A stretch of 64,000 nt of DNA from Actinomycetota bacterium (GTDB taxonomy: Bacteria > Actinomycetota > Acidimicrobiia > Acidimicrobiales > Aldehydirespiratoraceae): assembly GCA_029979265.1 (NCBI GenBank), contig JAPOHW010000005.1:106419-170418 (forward strand), in the 5' to 3' direction. Numbering within the stretch: position 1 is the stretch's first letter; every line of letters starts with the position of its first letter. The notes under the pieces are model-generated. The model did no database searches and was not told the DNA's origin. It saw nothing but the letters and a program-made list of their open reading frames with translations. Position numbers and translations under genes: made by a program. Shown piece by piece: positions 8,527 to 17,321 of this stretch.

Positions 8527-9270
8527 TCACTCCCCGCCTGCGACGGCGAGATGGGCGCCGGTGATGTAGCTCGCCTTGTCCGACAGGAGGAACACGACCG
8601 TCTCGGCCACCTCCTCGGGCTCACCCCCACGACTCATGGGGATGTCGGCCGTGAACTGCTGCATCAGTTCGGCGTCGACCGTGCTGCCGCGCGGTGTCAT
8701 GATCAGGCCGGGAGCGACGGTGTTGACTCGGATGCTGTCAGCGGCGAGGGCGACAGCAGCGGCGTGCCCGAACGAGTTCAGTCCCCCTTTGGACGTGGAG
8801 TAACCGACCATCATCTCGTTCGGTCGGGTCGCACTCAGGGACGAGACGTTCACGACCGCACCGCCACCCGCAGACCGCATGTCGGCGCGAACCGCCCAGG
8901 TCGCAAGGTACGGCGCCTCGATGTTGGTCGCCAGGAAGCGTCGCATCCGCTCCGGCGTGAGCTCGTCGGCGGTCATCAAGTGGGTGTACGCAGCGTTGTT
9001 GACGAGCAGTGTGATCGCTCCGAGCTCCTGACGCGCCCGATCGACCATGTCGAGTACGGCGGCCGCATCACCCATGTCGGCCCGGATCGCCAGCGCCCGG
9101 CGCCCATGGCCCTCGATTGCTCGGACCGTCTCCGCCGCAGCCGCTTCGTCGCGCCGGTAGCTGAACGCGACGTCGGCCCCGTCGCGGGCGAGCGCGATCG
9201 CGGTCGCCGCGCCGATGCCCTGCCCGCCACCGGTGACGAGCGCGACGCGTCCGGTGAACTGGCCGGTCAA
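8527..9270 (-). CDS. short-chain dehydrogenase/reductase
   Basis: This is a classical SDR of 247 residues with cofactor motif TGGGQGIG, NNAAYT in place of NNAG, a catalytic Ser in NVSSLSA and YSTSK (Tyr-x3-Lys). It probably oxidises or reduces a hydroxyacyl-CoA or keto intermediate. The TTG start at 9270 overlaps the stop of the upstream CoA-transferase (TTGA), so the two genes form one unit. The much longer reading frame upstream is antisense-like sequence inside the CoA-transferase gene and was rejected. Confidence 0.88.
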   Translation of the reverse strand: MTGQFTGRVALVTGGGQGIGAATAIALARDGADVAFSYRRDEAAAAETVRAIEGHGRRALAIRADMGDAAAVLDMVDRARQELGAITLLVNNAAYTHLMTADELTPERMRRFLATNIEAPYLATWAVRADMRSAGGGAVVNVSSLSATRPNEMMVGYSTSKGGLNSFGHAAAVALAADSIRVNTVAPGLIMTPRGSTVDAELMQQFTADIPMSRGGEPEEVAETVVFLLSDKASYITGAHLAVAGGE

Positions 9271-11702
9271 CCCAGCACCCCTCGGGCACGCAGATCGGCG
9301 ATCTCCTCGGGCGTCTTGCCCAGCGAACCGAGGATCTCGTCGGTCTGTTGTCCGTTGGTGACCGCTGGCGGGGCCTGGGTGAGAGAACGCGAGAACCGAA
9401 GGTACGGCGCGAGGCGGATGTGGTCGTCGAGGATGGGATGCACGACGTCGGCCACGTACCCGCTGGCCCGGCCGAACCCGTCGTCGAAGAATTTGGTCTC
9501 GATCAGACCGGTCGTGACCTCGACACAGCCGATGCCCAGCGGGAGGAGATCTGCTTCCCATTCCTTCGCCGTTCGCTGCACGAACACGCCCGCCAGCACC
9601 TCGATGAGCGCACTCGTGTTGGCGTGCCGCTGCTCGCGGTCGGCGAAGCGAGGGTCGCCGGCCAGGTCGACGTACGGCGCCAAGGCCCCCGCCAGCGCGT
9701 CCCACTCCGACTCGGTGTGGGAGGCCAGGAACACGTAGCCCTCCGCGGCGTCGTAGATCCGGTAGAGCGACCCGAGGCCTCGGAGGTCGGTGCCTGGTGC
9801 CAGTTCGCGGGGCGCACCCGGATAGGTCACCGTCTGCGCTGACATGGCGTGGCACCCGGTGTTGAGCATCGAACTGAACAACTCCTGGCCTCCAGCACCC
9901 CGGTCACGGGCCGTGAGTCCGAACAGGATGGCAGTCGCCACCCCGAGCGCCGCGAACCCATCGGCTTGTGCGTTGGCGGAAGCGCTCGCCGCCGACAGTC
10001 GCCGAGCTGCGTCCTGGATCTGGTCCATCGTCAGGTCGGCGCGCTCTTCGACCGTCGCGCCGACGTTCGCGAGCGGGATACCCGACGCAGCGCCGATACT
10101 CGGCGCGTACGCCGGCTTCGCCCCGTACGGACCGTCGACGCCGTAGCCGGGTGCGTTGACGTACACCACGTCGGGATTGATCGCCTTGACGCTCTGGTAG
10201 TCGAGGCCGAGTTTGGCCATCGCACCGGCGCGGTAGCCCTGCACGACGACGTCGGCGGTGCTCGCCACCTCGCGGATGATCGCGACGCCTTCGGGGGTCG
10301 TCAGGTCGATCGAGATACTCGACTTGCCCTGCATCACCTTGAACCCGCCGGCTTCGGGGAACGGCAGGATCATCCGGATCCGGTCGCCGGCGATCGGCTC
10401 GACCTTGATGACGCGGGCGCCCAGGTCGGTCAGCATCGTGGTGCCGTGAGGTGCCGCGAACAGGGTCGCCAACTCGAGCACCGTGACCCCGGCGAGCGGG
10501 AGATCACCGCTGTCGGCCATGGGTGCAGCGGGCTCGACCGGCTCGGCCGCCAGCGCCAGGATCGCGTCCCGGTGCTCGTCGAGCTTCGGGGCGCTGCGTG
10601 TGAGATCGGCCGGGGTGCTCGCTGCCTTGACGATCGCCGCCGGCTGCCGGACGGCACCCCGCTCGACGTCGTCGAGCTCGATCGTGAACCCGTCATGGAG
10701 GAGCTGCGGGTGGTCGAGGGCGACCGGGCCGTTGCGGAACTGCTCGGCGAACACGTTCGGGTCGGCGTCGAACACCTCGGTCCACTCGGCGAGCGTCTTC
10801 GAACGCGCCGCCTCGAGCATCTTCGTCCACAGCTCCTGTCGCTTCTCGGGCCGTCCCTCGAGGACCGGCATCCCCTTCCACTCCTCGTCAGTGAACATCC
10901 ACGCCAGACCGAGCGACTGCATCAACGCCGCATAGAGGTGGGGAGCCACCGACGCGAACTGCAACCATGAGCCGTCCTTGGTGAGGGCGATCATCAACAT
11001 GAACGTGAGTGGACTCGCCGGGCGGCCCAACTCGTCGTACGAGGCCGTCTTGGTGAACGCGTCCGGCCAGCGGTCAGCGATCAGGTACTCGAACCATGCC
11101 CAGGTGTCGAGCGTGGCGAACGCCTGCGCCAAGTTCGTCTCGACCCACTGTCCGCTGCCGCTCCTGCGTCGCTCGATCAGCGCTGCGAGGATGCCGTGGA
11201 TCGCGACCTGGCTGGCGGCGAACGAAGCGAACGGGACGTTCACGAACGGTGGCGCGTCGTGCGGATTCATGCGTTCGAAGGCCTGGAATCCGCCGAGCTT
11301 GGCCATGACAAGTCCCTCGTAGCCGGGCGCGTCGCGATAGGGGCCCTGGCGGCCGAATCCGGTGACCGAGGTGTAGATCAGCCCCGGATTGTCGGCCGAG
11401 AGGTCGGCGTAGCCGAGACCGATCGCGTCGAGTCGACCCGGCTGCTGGGTCTCGATGAAGACGTCGGCGTGTCGGACGAGCGACTTCAACGTCGCTCGAT
11501 CGTCGTCGCGCTGCAGGTCGAGCACGATGCTCCGCTTGCCCCTCGCCCAGAACGGATAGGCGGCATGGCGTCGGATGATCGCCCCATCAGGAGGCTCGAC
11601 CTGGATCACATCAGCGCCGAAGTCGGCGAAGATTTGGCTCGCCTGTGCGCCGACCCGGTTGGGCGACAGATCGATGACGCGCAGTCCTGCAAACGGTCCC
11701 AT
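9267..11702 (-). CDS. tandem CaiB/BaiF (family III) CoA-transferase
   Basis: This 811-residue protein contains two family III CoA-transferase repeats, residues ~1-395 and ~410-811. Each begins with the typical nucleotide-binding start (GLRVIDLSPNRVGAQ and GVTVLELATLFAAPHG) and has the DVFIETQ/DVVVQGY and GPYRDAPGYEG/GPYGAKPAY segments. The family moves CoA between carboxylic acids through an Asp-bound anhydride. By eye, the catalytic Asp position reads Glu in the first half (GQWVETNL) and lacks Asp in the second (GQELFSSML). The ATG at 11702 is preceded by GAGGGGGTC. A weak operator lies upstream at 11743. It probably activates a pathway acid. Confidence 0.9.
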   Translation of the reverse strand: MGPFAGLRVIDLSPNRVGAQASQIFADFGADVIQVEPPDGAIIRRHAAYPFWARGKRSIVLDLQRDDDRATLKSLVRHADVFIETQQPGRLDAIGLGYADLSADNPGLIYTSVTGFGRQGPYRDAPGYEGLVMAKLGGFQAFERMNPHDAPPFVNVPFASFAASQVAIHGILAALIERRRSGSGQWVETNLAQAFATLDTWAWFEYLIADRWPDAFTKTASYDELGRPASPLTFMLMIALTKDGSWLQFASVAPHLYAALMQSLGLAWMFTDEEWKGMPVLEGRPEKRQELWTKMLEAARSKTLAEWTEVFDADPNVFAEQFRNGPVALDHPQLLHDGFTIELDDVERGAVRQPAAIVKAASTPADLTRSAPKLDEHRDAILALAAEPVEPAAPMADSGDLPLAGVTVLELATLFAAPHGTTMLTDLGARVIKVEPIAGDRIRMILPFPEAGGFKVMQGKSSISIDLTTPEGVAIIREVASTADVVVQGYRAGAMAKLGLDYQSVKAINPDVVYVNAPGYGVDGPYGAKPAYAPSIGAASGIPLANVGATVEERADLTMDQIQDAARRLSAASASANAQADGFAALGVATAILFGLTARDRGAGGQELFSSMLNTGCHAMSAQTVTYPGAPRELAPGTDLRGLGSLYRIYDAAEGYVFLASHTESEWDALAGALAPYVDLAGDPRFADREQRHANTSALIEVLAGVFVQRTAKEWEADLLPLGIGCVEVTTGLIETKFFDDGFGRASGYVADVVHPILDDHIRLAPYLRFSRSLTQAPPAVTNGQQTDEILGSLGKTPEEIADLRARGVLG

Positions 11703-11742
11703 GGTGACCCCCTCATCATGAGCGAAGCCTGCCGCGGCTTCG

Positions 11743-11758
11743 ATGACGTGACGATCAT
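11743..11758. promoter_or_regulatory. weak operator-like palindrome in divergent promoter
   Basis: ATGACGTGACGATCAT is a near-symmetric relative of the island palindrome (ATGAC-N6-ATCAT). It sits between the divergent CoA-transferase (starts 11702) and SDR (starts 11819). The right arm differs from GTCA by one base. Confidence 0.4.
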
Positions 11759-11818
11759 AGTGGTATTCGCAAACTTCGTTTTCAACGCGGGTGAGGCAGC
11801 TGGACAAGACTGCACCAC

Positions 11819-12724
11819 ATGCGGAGTTTGCGGTTCGACGGGCGCGTTGCGGTGGTAACCGGCGGCGGCACCGGTATCGGAGCGGAGCATGCGCGCCTCC
11901 TGGCGAGCCGGGGTGCAGCCGTGGTCGTGAACGATCTCGACGGCAACGCGGCCGAGGCCGTCGTCGCCTCGATCATCGCCGCCGGCGGCACAGCGACCGC
12001 CGTGGCGAGCGACATCGCGCTCGAGGCCGGCGCCGCCGCTCCCGTCGACACCGCCCGACGGGAGTTCGGGCGGATCGACATCGTCGTCAACAACGCCGGC
12101 ATTCTGCGGTCGTCCCCGTTCGGCGACCTCGACGTCGAGCAGTGGGATCGAATGATCGCGGTGAACCTCCGCGGGACGTTCCTCGTGACCCATGCGGCCT
12201 GGCCCCTCTTGGCCGCCCAGGGGTACGGCAGGGTGGTGTCGACCACGTCGAACTCGGGACTGCTCGGCGTCAAGGGTTCGAGCGCTTATGCCTCGGCCAA
12301 GGCGGGGGTCTGGGGGCTCACCCGCAGCTTGTCGCTCGAGGGCGCAGAGCTGGGGATCCACGTCAACGCGATCGGGCCGATGGCCTACACCGCCATGTCG
12401 GCCGCCTCGAAGATCGCGCCCAAGTCCTGGCAGACCGGCGAAGGCGACGACTGGTCCCGTCGACTCGATGTGGCTCGGGTCTCACCCGTGGTGGCCTGGC
12501 TGGCGCACGAGGACTGCACCCTGAACGGGCAGGTCCTCAGCGCGGTCGGCGGCCGCGTCGCGCGCTTCGCAATGCGCGTGACCGACGGCTTCGACGACGA
12601 GAATCTCACCCCCGAGGTCATCCGCGACCACGAGGCCGATTTGCTCGACCCCGACGACGTCGGCACCGAGTTCCGAGCCGCGTTCGAGGAGGGCCAGGCA
12701 GTGCATCGCCGCCTCCTCGACTGA
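11819..12724 (+). CDS. short-chain dehydrogenase (multifunctional-enzyme-2 type)
   Basis: This 301-residue SDR has the cofactor motif TGGGTGIG, VVVNDLDG after strand 2, NNAG, and YASAK as Tyr-x3-Lys. The layout and the ~50-residue C-terminal extension resemble the hydroxyacyl-CoA dehydrogenase part of peroxisomal multifunctional enzyme type 2 and its actinobacterial relatives, so a 3-hydroxyacyl-CoA dehydrogenase role fits. It is divergent from the CoA-transferase at 11702. After the stop codon the same frame stays open for 22 codons with protein-like sequence, possibly a remnant. Confidence 0.88.
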   Translation: MRSLRFDGRVAVVTGGGTGIGAEHARLLASRGAAVVVNDLDGNAAEAVVASIIAAGGTATAVASDIALEAGAAAPVDTARREFGRIDIVVNNAGILRSSPFGDLDVEQWDRMIAVNLRGTFLVTHAAWPLLAAQGYGRVVSTTSNSGLLGVKGSSAYASAKAGVWGLTRSLSLEGAELGIHVNAIGPMAYTAMSAASKIAPKSWQTGEGDDWSRRLDVARVSPVVAWLAHEDCTLNGQVLSAVGGRVARFAMRVTDGFDDENLTPEVIRDHEADLLDPDDVGTEFRAAFEEGQAVHRRLLD

Positions 12725-12833
12725 CGGCGGCCGGCCGACCTGAACGATGCGGCCACTGTCGCCGATCTCCTCGAGCGCGACATCGTCGGCTGACGACCCA
12801 TGACAACCGCTCTCCCTCGCTCGACTCTCGAAG

Positions 12834-12849
12834 TTGACGTTTGTGTCAG
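12834..12849. promoter_or_regulatory. operator palindrome upstream of the 12866 operon
   Basis: TTGACGTTTGTGTCAG matches YTGACR-N4-YGTCAR. A likely -10 element TAGAAT (12851-12856) follows directly and the LLM gene starts at 12866, so a bound repressor would block promoter entry. Confidence 0.8.
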
Positions 12850-12865
12850 ATAGAATAACCGTTGG

Positions 12866-13759
12866 ATGAAGTTCGTCTTTCAGTACCCCGACTTTCACGG
12901 GACCGACGGTGACATGCTCGACGCCGGATCCGTCGCCGACCTGGCCGTCGCCGCCGAACGGTCGGGGTGGAACGGGTTTGCGTTCACCGAGCACCCGGCG
13001 CCGAGCGCGAAGTGGCTCGCGACCGGCGGCCACCAGAGTCTCGACCCGTTCGCTGCGCTGTCACACGTCGCTGCGGTGACGTCGCAGCTGAGGCTGCTCA
13101 CCTATCTTGCGGTGCTGCCGTACCGGAACCCCGCCTCGCTGGCGAAGTCCGCGGCGACCGTCGACCGACTCTCGAACGGCCGGTTCATCCTCGGCGTCGG
13201 AACCGGATACCTCAAGGCTGAGTACTTTGCGCTCGGCGTCGACTTCGAGGAGCGGAACACCTTGTTCGACGAGGCGCTCGATGTGCTCCCGCTCCACTGG
13301 TCGGGCGAGCCGTTCGACTACCAAGGCACCCACTTCGACTGCCGCGGCATCATCGGCCGGCCCGCTCCGATCCAGCAACCGATCCCGATCTGGATCGGCG
13401 GCAACGCCAAACTCACCCTTCGGCGGGTCGCGGAACGTGCTCAGGGATGGATGCCGCTGACCGGCCCAGCCGGCATGTTCTCCACGGTCCGCTCGCCCGA
13501 GGTCACCTCCTCGGATGACATCGTGGCCCGACTCGAACTGCTCAAGGAATACGCCGGGGACCGATTCTCCGAGCTCGACCTGGTGATCGCCTACACGGAC
13601 CGATCGGTCTACGAGCTGGCCAGCGAGGTCGAGCGTCACGTCGATGCGCTCGGCCGGCTCCGTGAGATCGGCGCCACGTGGATCGTCGTTCCTGGCCCCG
13701 AGGGGCCGCACCCCATGGCCCAGGAGTTCATCCAGGGCTTCGCCGAGACCTACTTCTGA
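12866..13759 (+). CDS. LLM-class (F420-type) oxidoreductase
   Basis: This 297-residue protein is a luciferase-like TIM-barrel oxidoreductase of the F420-dependent group. Marks are FTEHPAPSAKW near residue 40, LSNGRFILGVGTGYLKAEY around 105 and PIPIWIGGNAK near 180. It has the same HPAPSA-W and GTGYLK motifs as the protein at 52313, so the two are paralogues. Family members use reduced F420 or flavin to act on ketones, enones or as monooxygenases. It is the first gene of the plus-strand operon 12866-18188 and follows a full operator and a TAGAAT -10, with almost no leader. Confidence 0.9.
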   Translation: MKFVFQYPDFHGTDGDMLDAGSVADLAVAAERSGWNGFAFTEHPAPSAKWLATGGHQSLDPFAALSHVAAVTSQLRLLTYLAVLPYRNPASLAKSAATVDRLSNGRFILGVGTGYLKAEYFALGVDFEERNTLFDEALDVLPLHWSGEPFDYQGTHFDCRGIIGRPAPIQQPIPIWIGGNAKLTLRRVAERAQGWMPLTGPAGMFSTVRSPEVTSSDDIVARLELLKEYAGDRFSELDLVIAYTDRSVYELASEVERHVDALGRLREIGATWIVVPGPEGPHPMAQEFIQGFAETYF

Positions 13760-13772
13760 CTGGAGCACCCCG

Positions 13773-14912
13773 ATGTCCGCACTCGCCGCCGACACCTTCG
13801 CCACCCCAGCCGACTACGCGGCCGCGCTGGCCGACTTCCTCGCGAGCGACCCTCGCGCCCAGACGTACGTCGGGTACCGGGCACCGAGCCTCGAACACGC
13901 CGCCGAGCACCTCCGAGGGTTCCAGGCACTGATCTTCGACGAAGGTTGGTCGCGCCTCGGTTGGCCCGAGTCGGCCGGTGGGCTCGGTGGCGACCCGCGT
14001 TTCCGGGCCGCCATGTTCCAGACCCTGTGGGACCTCGACTTCCAGATCCCCGAACCGTTCACCACGCTCGAGATCCTCGTTCCGGTGTTGCTGGTGTTCG
14101 CGCCTCACTTGGCCGACGAGCTCCTCCCCGGTCTCCTGCGCGGCGACGACACCTGGGCGCAGGCGTTCTCCGAACCCGATGCTGGGTCCGACCTCGCATC
14201 CCTGCGGACTCGTTTGGAACCCGACGGCGACGGCTTTCGGCTCTACGGCCAGAAGGTGTGGTCGACATTCGGGCACCTCTCGCGCCGCTCCGTGTTGCTG
14301 GCGCGATCCGGTGGTCCCGGCCACAAGGGCCTCACGATGGTCCTGGTCGATCTCGACCAGGACGGCGCCGATGTCCGACCGATCCGCGCCCAGGACGGCG
14401 AGAACCATTTCTCCGAGATCTTCCTCGACGGGGCCTACGTACCGCGCGAACGAGTCATCGGCGAACTCGGCCAAGGGTGGGCGGTTGCGATGTACATGCT
14501 CCAGTGGGAACGCGGCGCCTGGGGATGGCTCCAGCAGGGCCGGTTCCACAAGCGACTCGAGCAGATGCTCGCGTGGGCTCCCACCGACGAGCGGCACTCG
14601 GCCTCGATCGGCCACGCCTACACCTTGGCGGCAGCCTTGCGACTCCACACTCGCGACACCGTCGAACGCCTCGCCCGCGAGGAATCGCTCGGACCCGAGG
14701 TGTCGATCGACAAGCTCCTACTCATCGACGCCGAGACCGCCACCTGGAACACGGTTCGCGAGCACCTCGGTGGACGACTCGAAACCGACCCCGACTTCCA
14801 CTGGCTGTTCAGCGAGTACATGTTCAGTCGGGCGGCGCCGATCTACGGTGGCTCGCTCGAGATCCAACGCACTCTCGTGGCACAGCGTGTGCTCGGCATG
14901 CCGCGTGACTGA
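13773..14912 (+). CDS. acyl-CoA dehydrogenase
   Basis: This 379-residue acyl-CoA dehydrogenase has FSEPDAGSDLASL (FAD/substrate loop), GQKVWSTFGH, and the C-terminal YGGSLEIQR segment where the canonical medium-chain enzyme has Tyr-Glu-Gly. The Glu of that canonical position is absent, as in many actinobacterial enzymes that place the base elsewhere. It oxidises an acyl-CoA to an enoyl-CoA. The ATG lies 14 nt after the LLM stop with TGGAG as ribosome site. It is followed by a shorter homologue, suggesting a heteromeric enzyme like the mycobacterial steroid acyl-CoA dehydrogenases. Confidence 0.9.
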   Translation: MSALAADTFATPADYAAALADFLASDPRAQTYVGYRAPSLEHAAEHLRGFQALIFDEGWSRLGWPESAGGLGGDPRFRAAMFQTLWDLDFQIPEPFTTLEILVPVLLVFAPHLADELLPGLLRGDDTWAQAFSEPDAGSDLASLRTRLEPDGDGFRLYGQKVWSTFGHLSRRSVLLARSGGPGHKGLTMVLVDLDQDGADVRPIRAQDGENHFSEIFLDGAYVPRERVIGELGQGWAVAMYMLQWERGAWGWLQQGRFHKRLEQMLAWAPTDERHSASIGHAYTLAAALRLHTRDTVERLAREESLGPEVSIDKLLLIDAETATWNTVREHLGGRLETDPDFHWLFSEYMFSRAAPIYGGSLEIQRTLVAQRVLGMPRD

Positions 14913-14934
14913 ACCACGTCCGATGGGAACGAAC

Positions 14935-15735
14935 ATGAGAAACGACACCCGAACCACCCTCGACCCCGACATGATCGACATGTTGCGCAGCAGCCTGCGT
15001 CATGTCCTGACCGATGAGTCCACGAGACCGCTCGCCGACCGCCTCGCAGACCTTGGCTGGAAGGAGGTCGTCGACACCGACCCAGCGACCGCGCTGCGCA
15101 CACTGTTCGAGATCAAGGGCGACACTCTCTCAGGCGCCGACGCCCTCGGACCCTCGTTGGCTTCGAAGTACTCCGAGTTGACCGGGGCGTCATCGGCATC
15201 GGTCTCCATCGGCCGACCCGGGCACCTCACCCTCGTCGACGGCTCCGGCGCCGAGAACGAGGTGAGCGTCGACGAGGCGACGTGGGCGGCTCTCCAGGCA
15301 CACGGCCGGTGGCTCGTCGCGTGCGAACTGGTCGGCATCGGCCGCCACGTGATCGCGTCGGCCGTCGAGTACACAAAGGACCGCGTCCAGTACGGCAAGC
15401 CGATCGGCGTGTTCCAAGCGCTTCAGCACCGACTCGCGAGCGCCCATGCGATGGTCGTCGGGGCCGGCCACCTGATCACCGAGGCAGGACTCGACGGCGA
15501 CCCGTGGACGGCAACGGTCGCCAAGTGCATGGCGGGCCAGACCGCCGAGTTCGCGTGCACCCAGGCCCAGCAGTGCTACGGAGCGATCGGCTTCACCTTC
15601 GAGCACGAGTTCCCCGCCTACCTGCGGCGGACCTACACGCTCGACCGGATGTTCGGCGACTGGCGAACCCTTGAACACGAGATCGGCAGTCGACTGCAAG
15701 CAACACGTCTGGTCCCCCGCATCGGGTCCCTCTGA
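14935..15735 (+). CDS. short acyl-CoA dehydrogenase-like subunit
   Basis: This is a 266-residue acyl-CoA dehydrogenase homologue, well below the 350-400 of most members. The C-terminal helical domain is clear: YTKDRVQYGKPIGVFQALQH, CYGAIGFTFEHEFPAYLRR. The N-terminal helical part is short, and most of the central beta domain that covers FAD is missing or unrecognisable. It probably pairs with the dehydrogenase at 13773, or with the one at 15747, as a non-catalytic or half-site subunit. An in-frame ATG at 14923 is an alternative start. It could be a deletion derivative of a normal-length subunit. Confidence 0.83.
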   Translation: MRNDTRTTLDPDMIDMLRSSLRHVLTDESTRPLADRLADLGWKEVVDTDPATALRTLFEIKGDTLSGADALGPSLASKYSELTGASSASVSIGRPGHLTLVDGSGAENEVSVDEATWAALQAHGRWLVACELVGIGRHVIASAVEYTKDRVQYGKPIGVFQALQHRLASAHAMVVGAGHLITEAGLDGDPWTATVAKCMAGQTAEFACTQAQQCYGAIGFTFEHEFPAYLRRTYTLDRMFGDWRTLEHEIGSRLQATRLVPRIGSL

Positions 15736-15746
15736 CGGTCGTTCCC

Positions 15747-16976
15747 GTGGATCTCAGGTTCCCCGACGAGGCCGAGGCCTGGCGCGCGGAGGTCCGTTCA
15801 TTCCTCGCAGCAAATCTTCCAGCGGACTGGCGCGGACTCGGCGCTCTCGACCGCGACGAGGCCGAGATTTTCAGCAACGCCTGGCGACGTACCCTCGCCG
15901 AGCACCGCATGATCGGTGTGACGTGGCCCGTCGAGTACGGGGGACGAGGCCTGACCAAGCTGCACCAGGTCGTCCTCGCCCAGGAGTTCGCACTCGCTGG
16001 TGCGCCGATTTACCGCATCGCCGACACCACCAACATCAAGATGCTCGGCAACACGCTGCTCGCCTGGGGCACCGAGGAGCAGAAGGCTAGGTACATGCCG
16101 GGCATCGTCTCCGGCGACGCGACCTGGGTGCAGGGGTACAGCGAACCCGAGGCCGGCTCCGATCTCGCCGGCCTCAAGCTGCGAGCCGAACGGGACGGGG
16201 ACGACTGGGTGCTCAACGGCCAGAAGATCTGGACGTCACGGGGGATGGACGGCACGGGTGTGTTCACCCTTGCCCGTACCGATCCGAATGCCTCCAAGCA
16301 CCGAGGGATTTCGTTCATCCTCTGCGAACTGCCCAACCCAGGCATCGAAGTCCGGCCGATCCGTACGTTGACGGGTGACGACGAGTTCTGCGAAGTCTTC
16401 TACACCGACGCCCGCGTGCCCGTCGCCAACACGATCGGCCCGATCGACGAGGGATGGAAGGTCGCCAACAGCCTGCTCGGACTGGAACGAGGCGAGGAAG
16501 CTGCCACTAACCCGATCTTTTTCCGCGCCGAACTCGATCGAATCGTTCAACTCGCCCGCGATGTCGGGCGTGCCGACGACCCCGTGATCCGTGACCGGCT
16601 GGCTTGGTGCCACACAAAGGTCGAGATCATGCGGATCCTCGGGTACCGGATCCTCACCCAGGTGCTACGCGACGGTCGGATCGGACCCGAGGCCTCAATC
16701 TCAAAACTGTACTGGAGCGAGTACCACCAGGTCGCCACCGAGTTGGCGATCGACCTTCTCGGGGCTCAGGCTATGGTCCGAGAGGGCCGCAAACCGTTCA
16801 AGCACTTCCGGGCCGACGAACCCGGTGCAGCCAACTCCACCAACTCCTGGATCGACGTACTGCTGATGAACGCGCGCAGCGGCACGGTCTATGCAGGGAC
16901 CAGCCAAGTACAACGAAACATCATCGCCGAGAACATCCTCGACCTGCCGAAAGAACCCAGATTGGAGCGACCATGA
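15747..16976 (+). CDS. acyl-CoA dehydrogenase
   Basis: This full-length acyl-CoA dehydrogenase (409 residues) shows EYGGRGLTKLHQ, YSEPEAGSDLAGL, GQKIWTSRGMDG and YAGTSQVQRNIIAENIL at the C-terminus. The start is GTG. It dehydrogenates an acyl-CoA at the alpha-beta carbons and passes electrons to ETF. It overlaps the following SnoaL-like gene by 4 nt (ATGA). With the genes at 13773 and 14935 it makes three consecutive acyl-CoA dehydrogenase genes under one operator. Confidence 0.92.
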   Translation: MDLRFPDEAEAWRAEVRSFLAANLPADWRGLGALDRDEAEIFSNAWRRTLAEHRMIGVTWPVEYGGRGLTKLHQVVLAQEFALAGAPIYRIADTTNIKMLGNTLLAWGTEEQKARYMPGIVSGDATWVQGYSEPEAGSDLAGLKLRAERDGDDWVLNGQKIWTSRGMDGTGVFTLARTDPNASKHRGISFILCELPNPGIEVRPIRTLTGDDEFCEVFYTDARVPVANTIGPIDEGWKVANSLLGLERGEEAATNPIFFRAELDRIVQLARDVGRADDPVIRDRLAWCHTKVEIMRILGYRILTQVLRDGRIGPEASISKLYWSEYHQVATELAIDLLGAQAMVREGRKPFKHFRADEPGAANSTNSWIDVLLMNARSGTVYAGTSQVQRNIIAENILDLPKEPRLERP

Positions 16977-17317
16977 GCACCTTCTTCCGAGACTACTTCC
17001 GGGCGTGGGACGACCTCGATCTCGACGGCGTCCTCGCGTTCTTCACCGACGACGTCGTCTACGAGGACACCACGATCGAGCACGGAGCGACGGGCATCGC
17101 CCAGATGCGCAAGTTCGTCCAGGCCTCCTTCGAAAACGTTCCCGACGCGAAGTTCGATCACGTCGGCGACGTGGTGAGTGGTGACGCGTTCGCCGTCGAG
17201 TGGGTGATGCAACCGATGGGCGTTCGCGGAGTCTCGATCGGCTCGCTACGCGACGGCAAGATCTGCAAGCAGCGTGACTACTGGAACGGCGCCAGGTTCC
17301 AAGTGCCGAACACGTGA
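16973..17317 (+). CDS. SnoaL-like (NTF2-fold) protein
   Basis: This 114-residue protein has the NTF2/SnoaL pattern: YFRAWDDLDLDGVLAFFTDDVVYED near the start, FDHVGDVVSGDAFAVEWVM in the middle, and a final GKICKQRDYWN strand. Members are small cone-shaped proteins that act as isomerases, cyclases, dehydratases or simply ligand binders. The ATG overlaps the acyl-CoA dehydrogenase stop, so it is co-translated with it. Five other NTF2-type genes, one broken, lie in this window. Confidence 0.85.
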   Translation: MSTFFRDYFRAWDDLDLDGVLAFFTDDVVYEDTTIEHGATGIAQMRKFVQASFENVPDAKFDHVGDVVSGDAFAVEWVMQPMGVRGVSIGSLRDGKICKQRDYWNGARFQVPNT

Positions 17318-17321
17318 GCTG

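Noticed and set aside
8527..9855. A 442-residue version of the SDR with a long N-terminal extension
   Set aside because: The extension lies inside the CoA-transferase gene in another frame and is not SDR-like; the TTG at 9270 gives a normal SDR.
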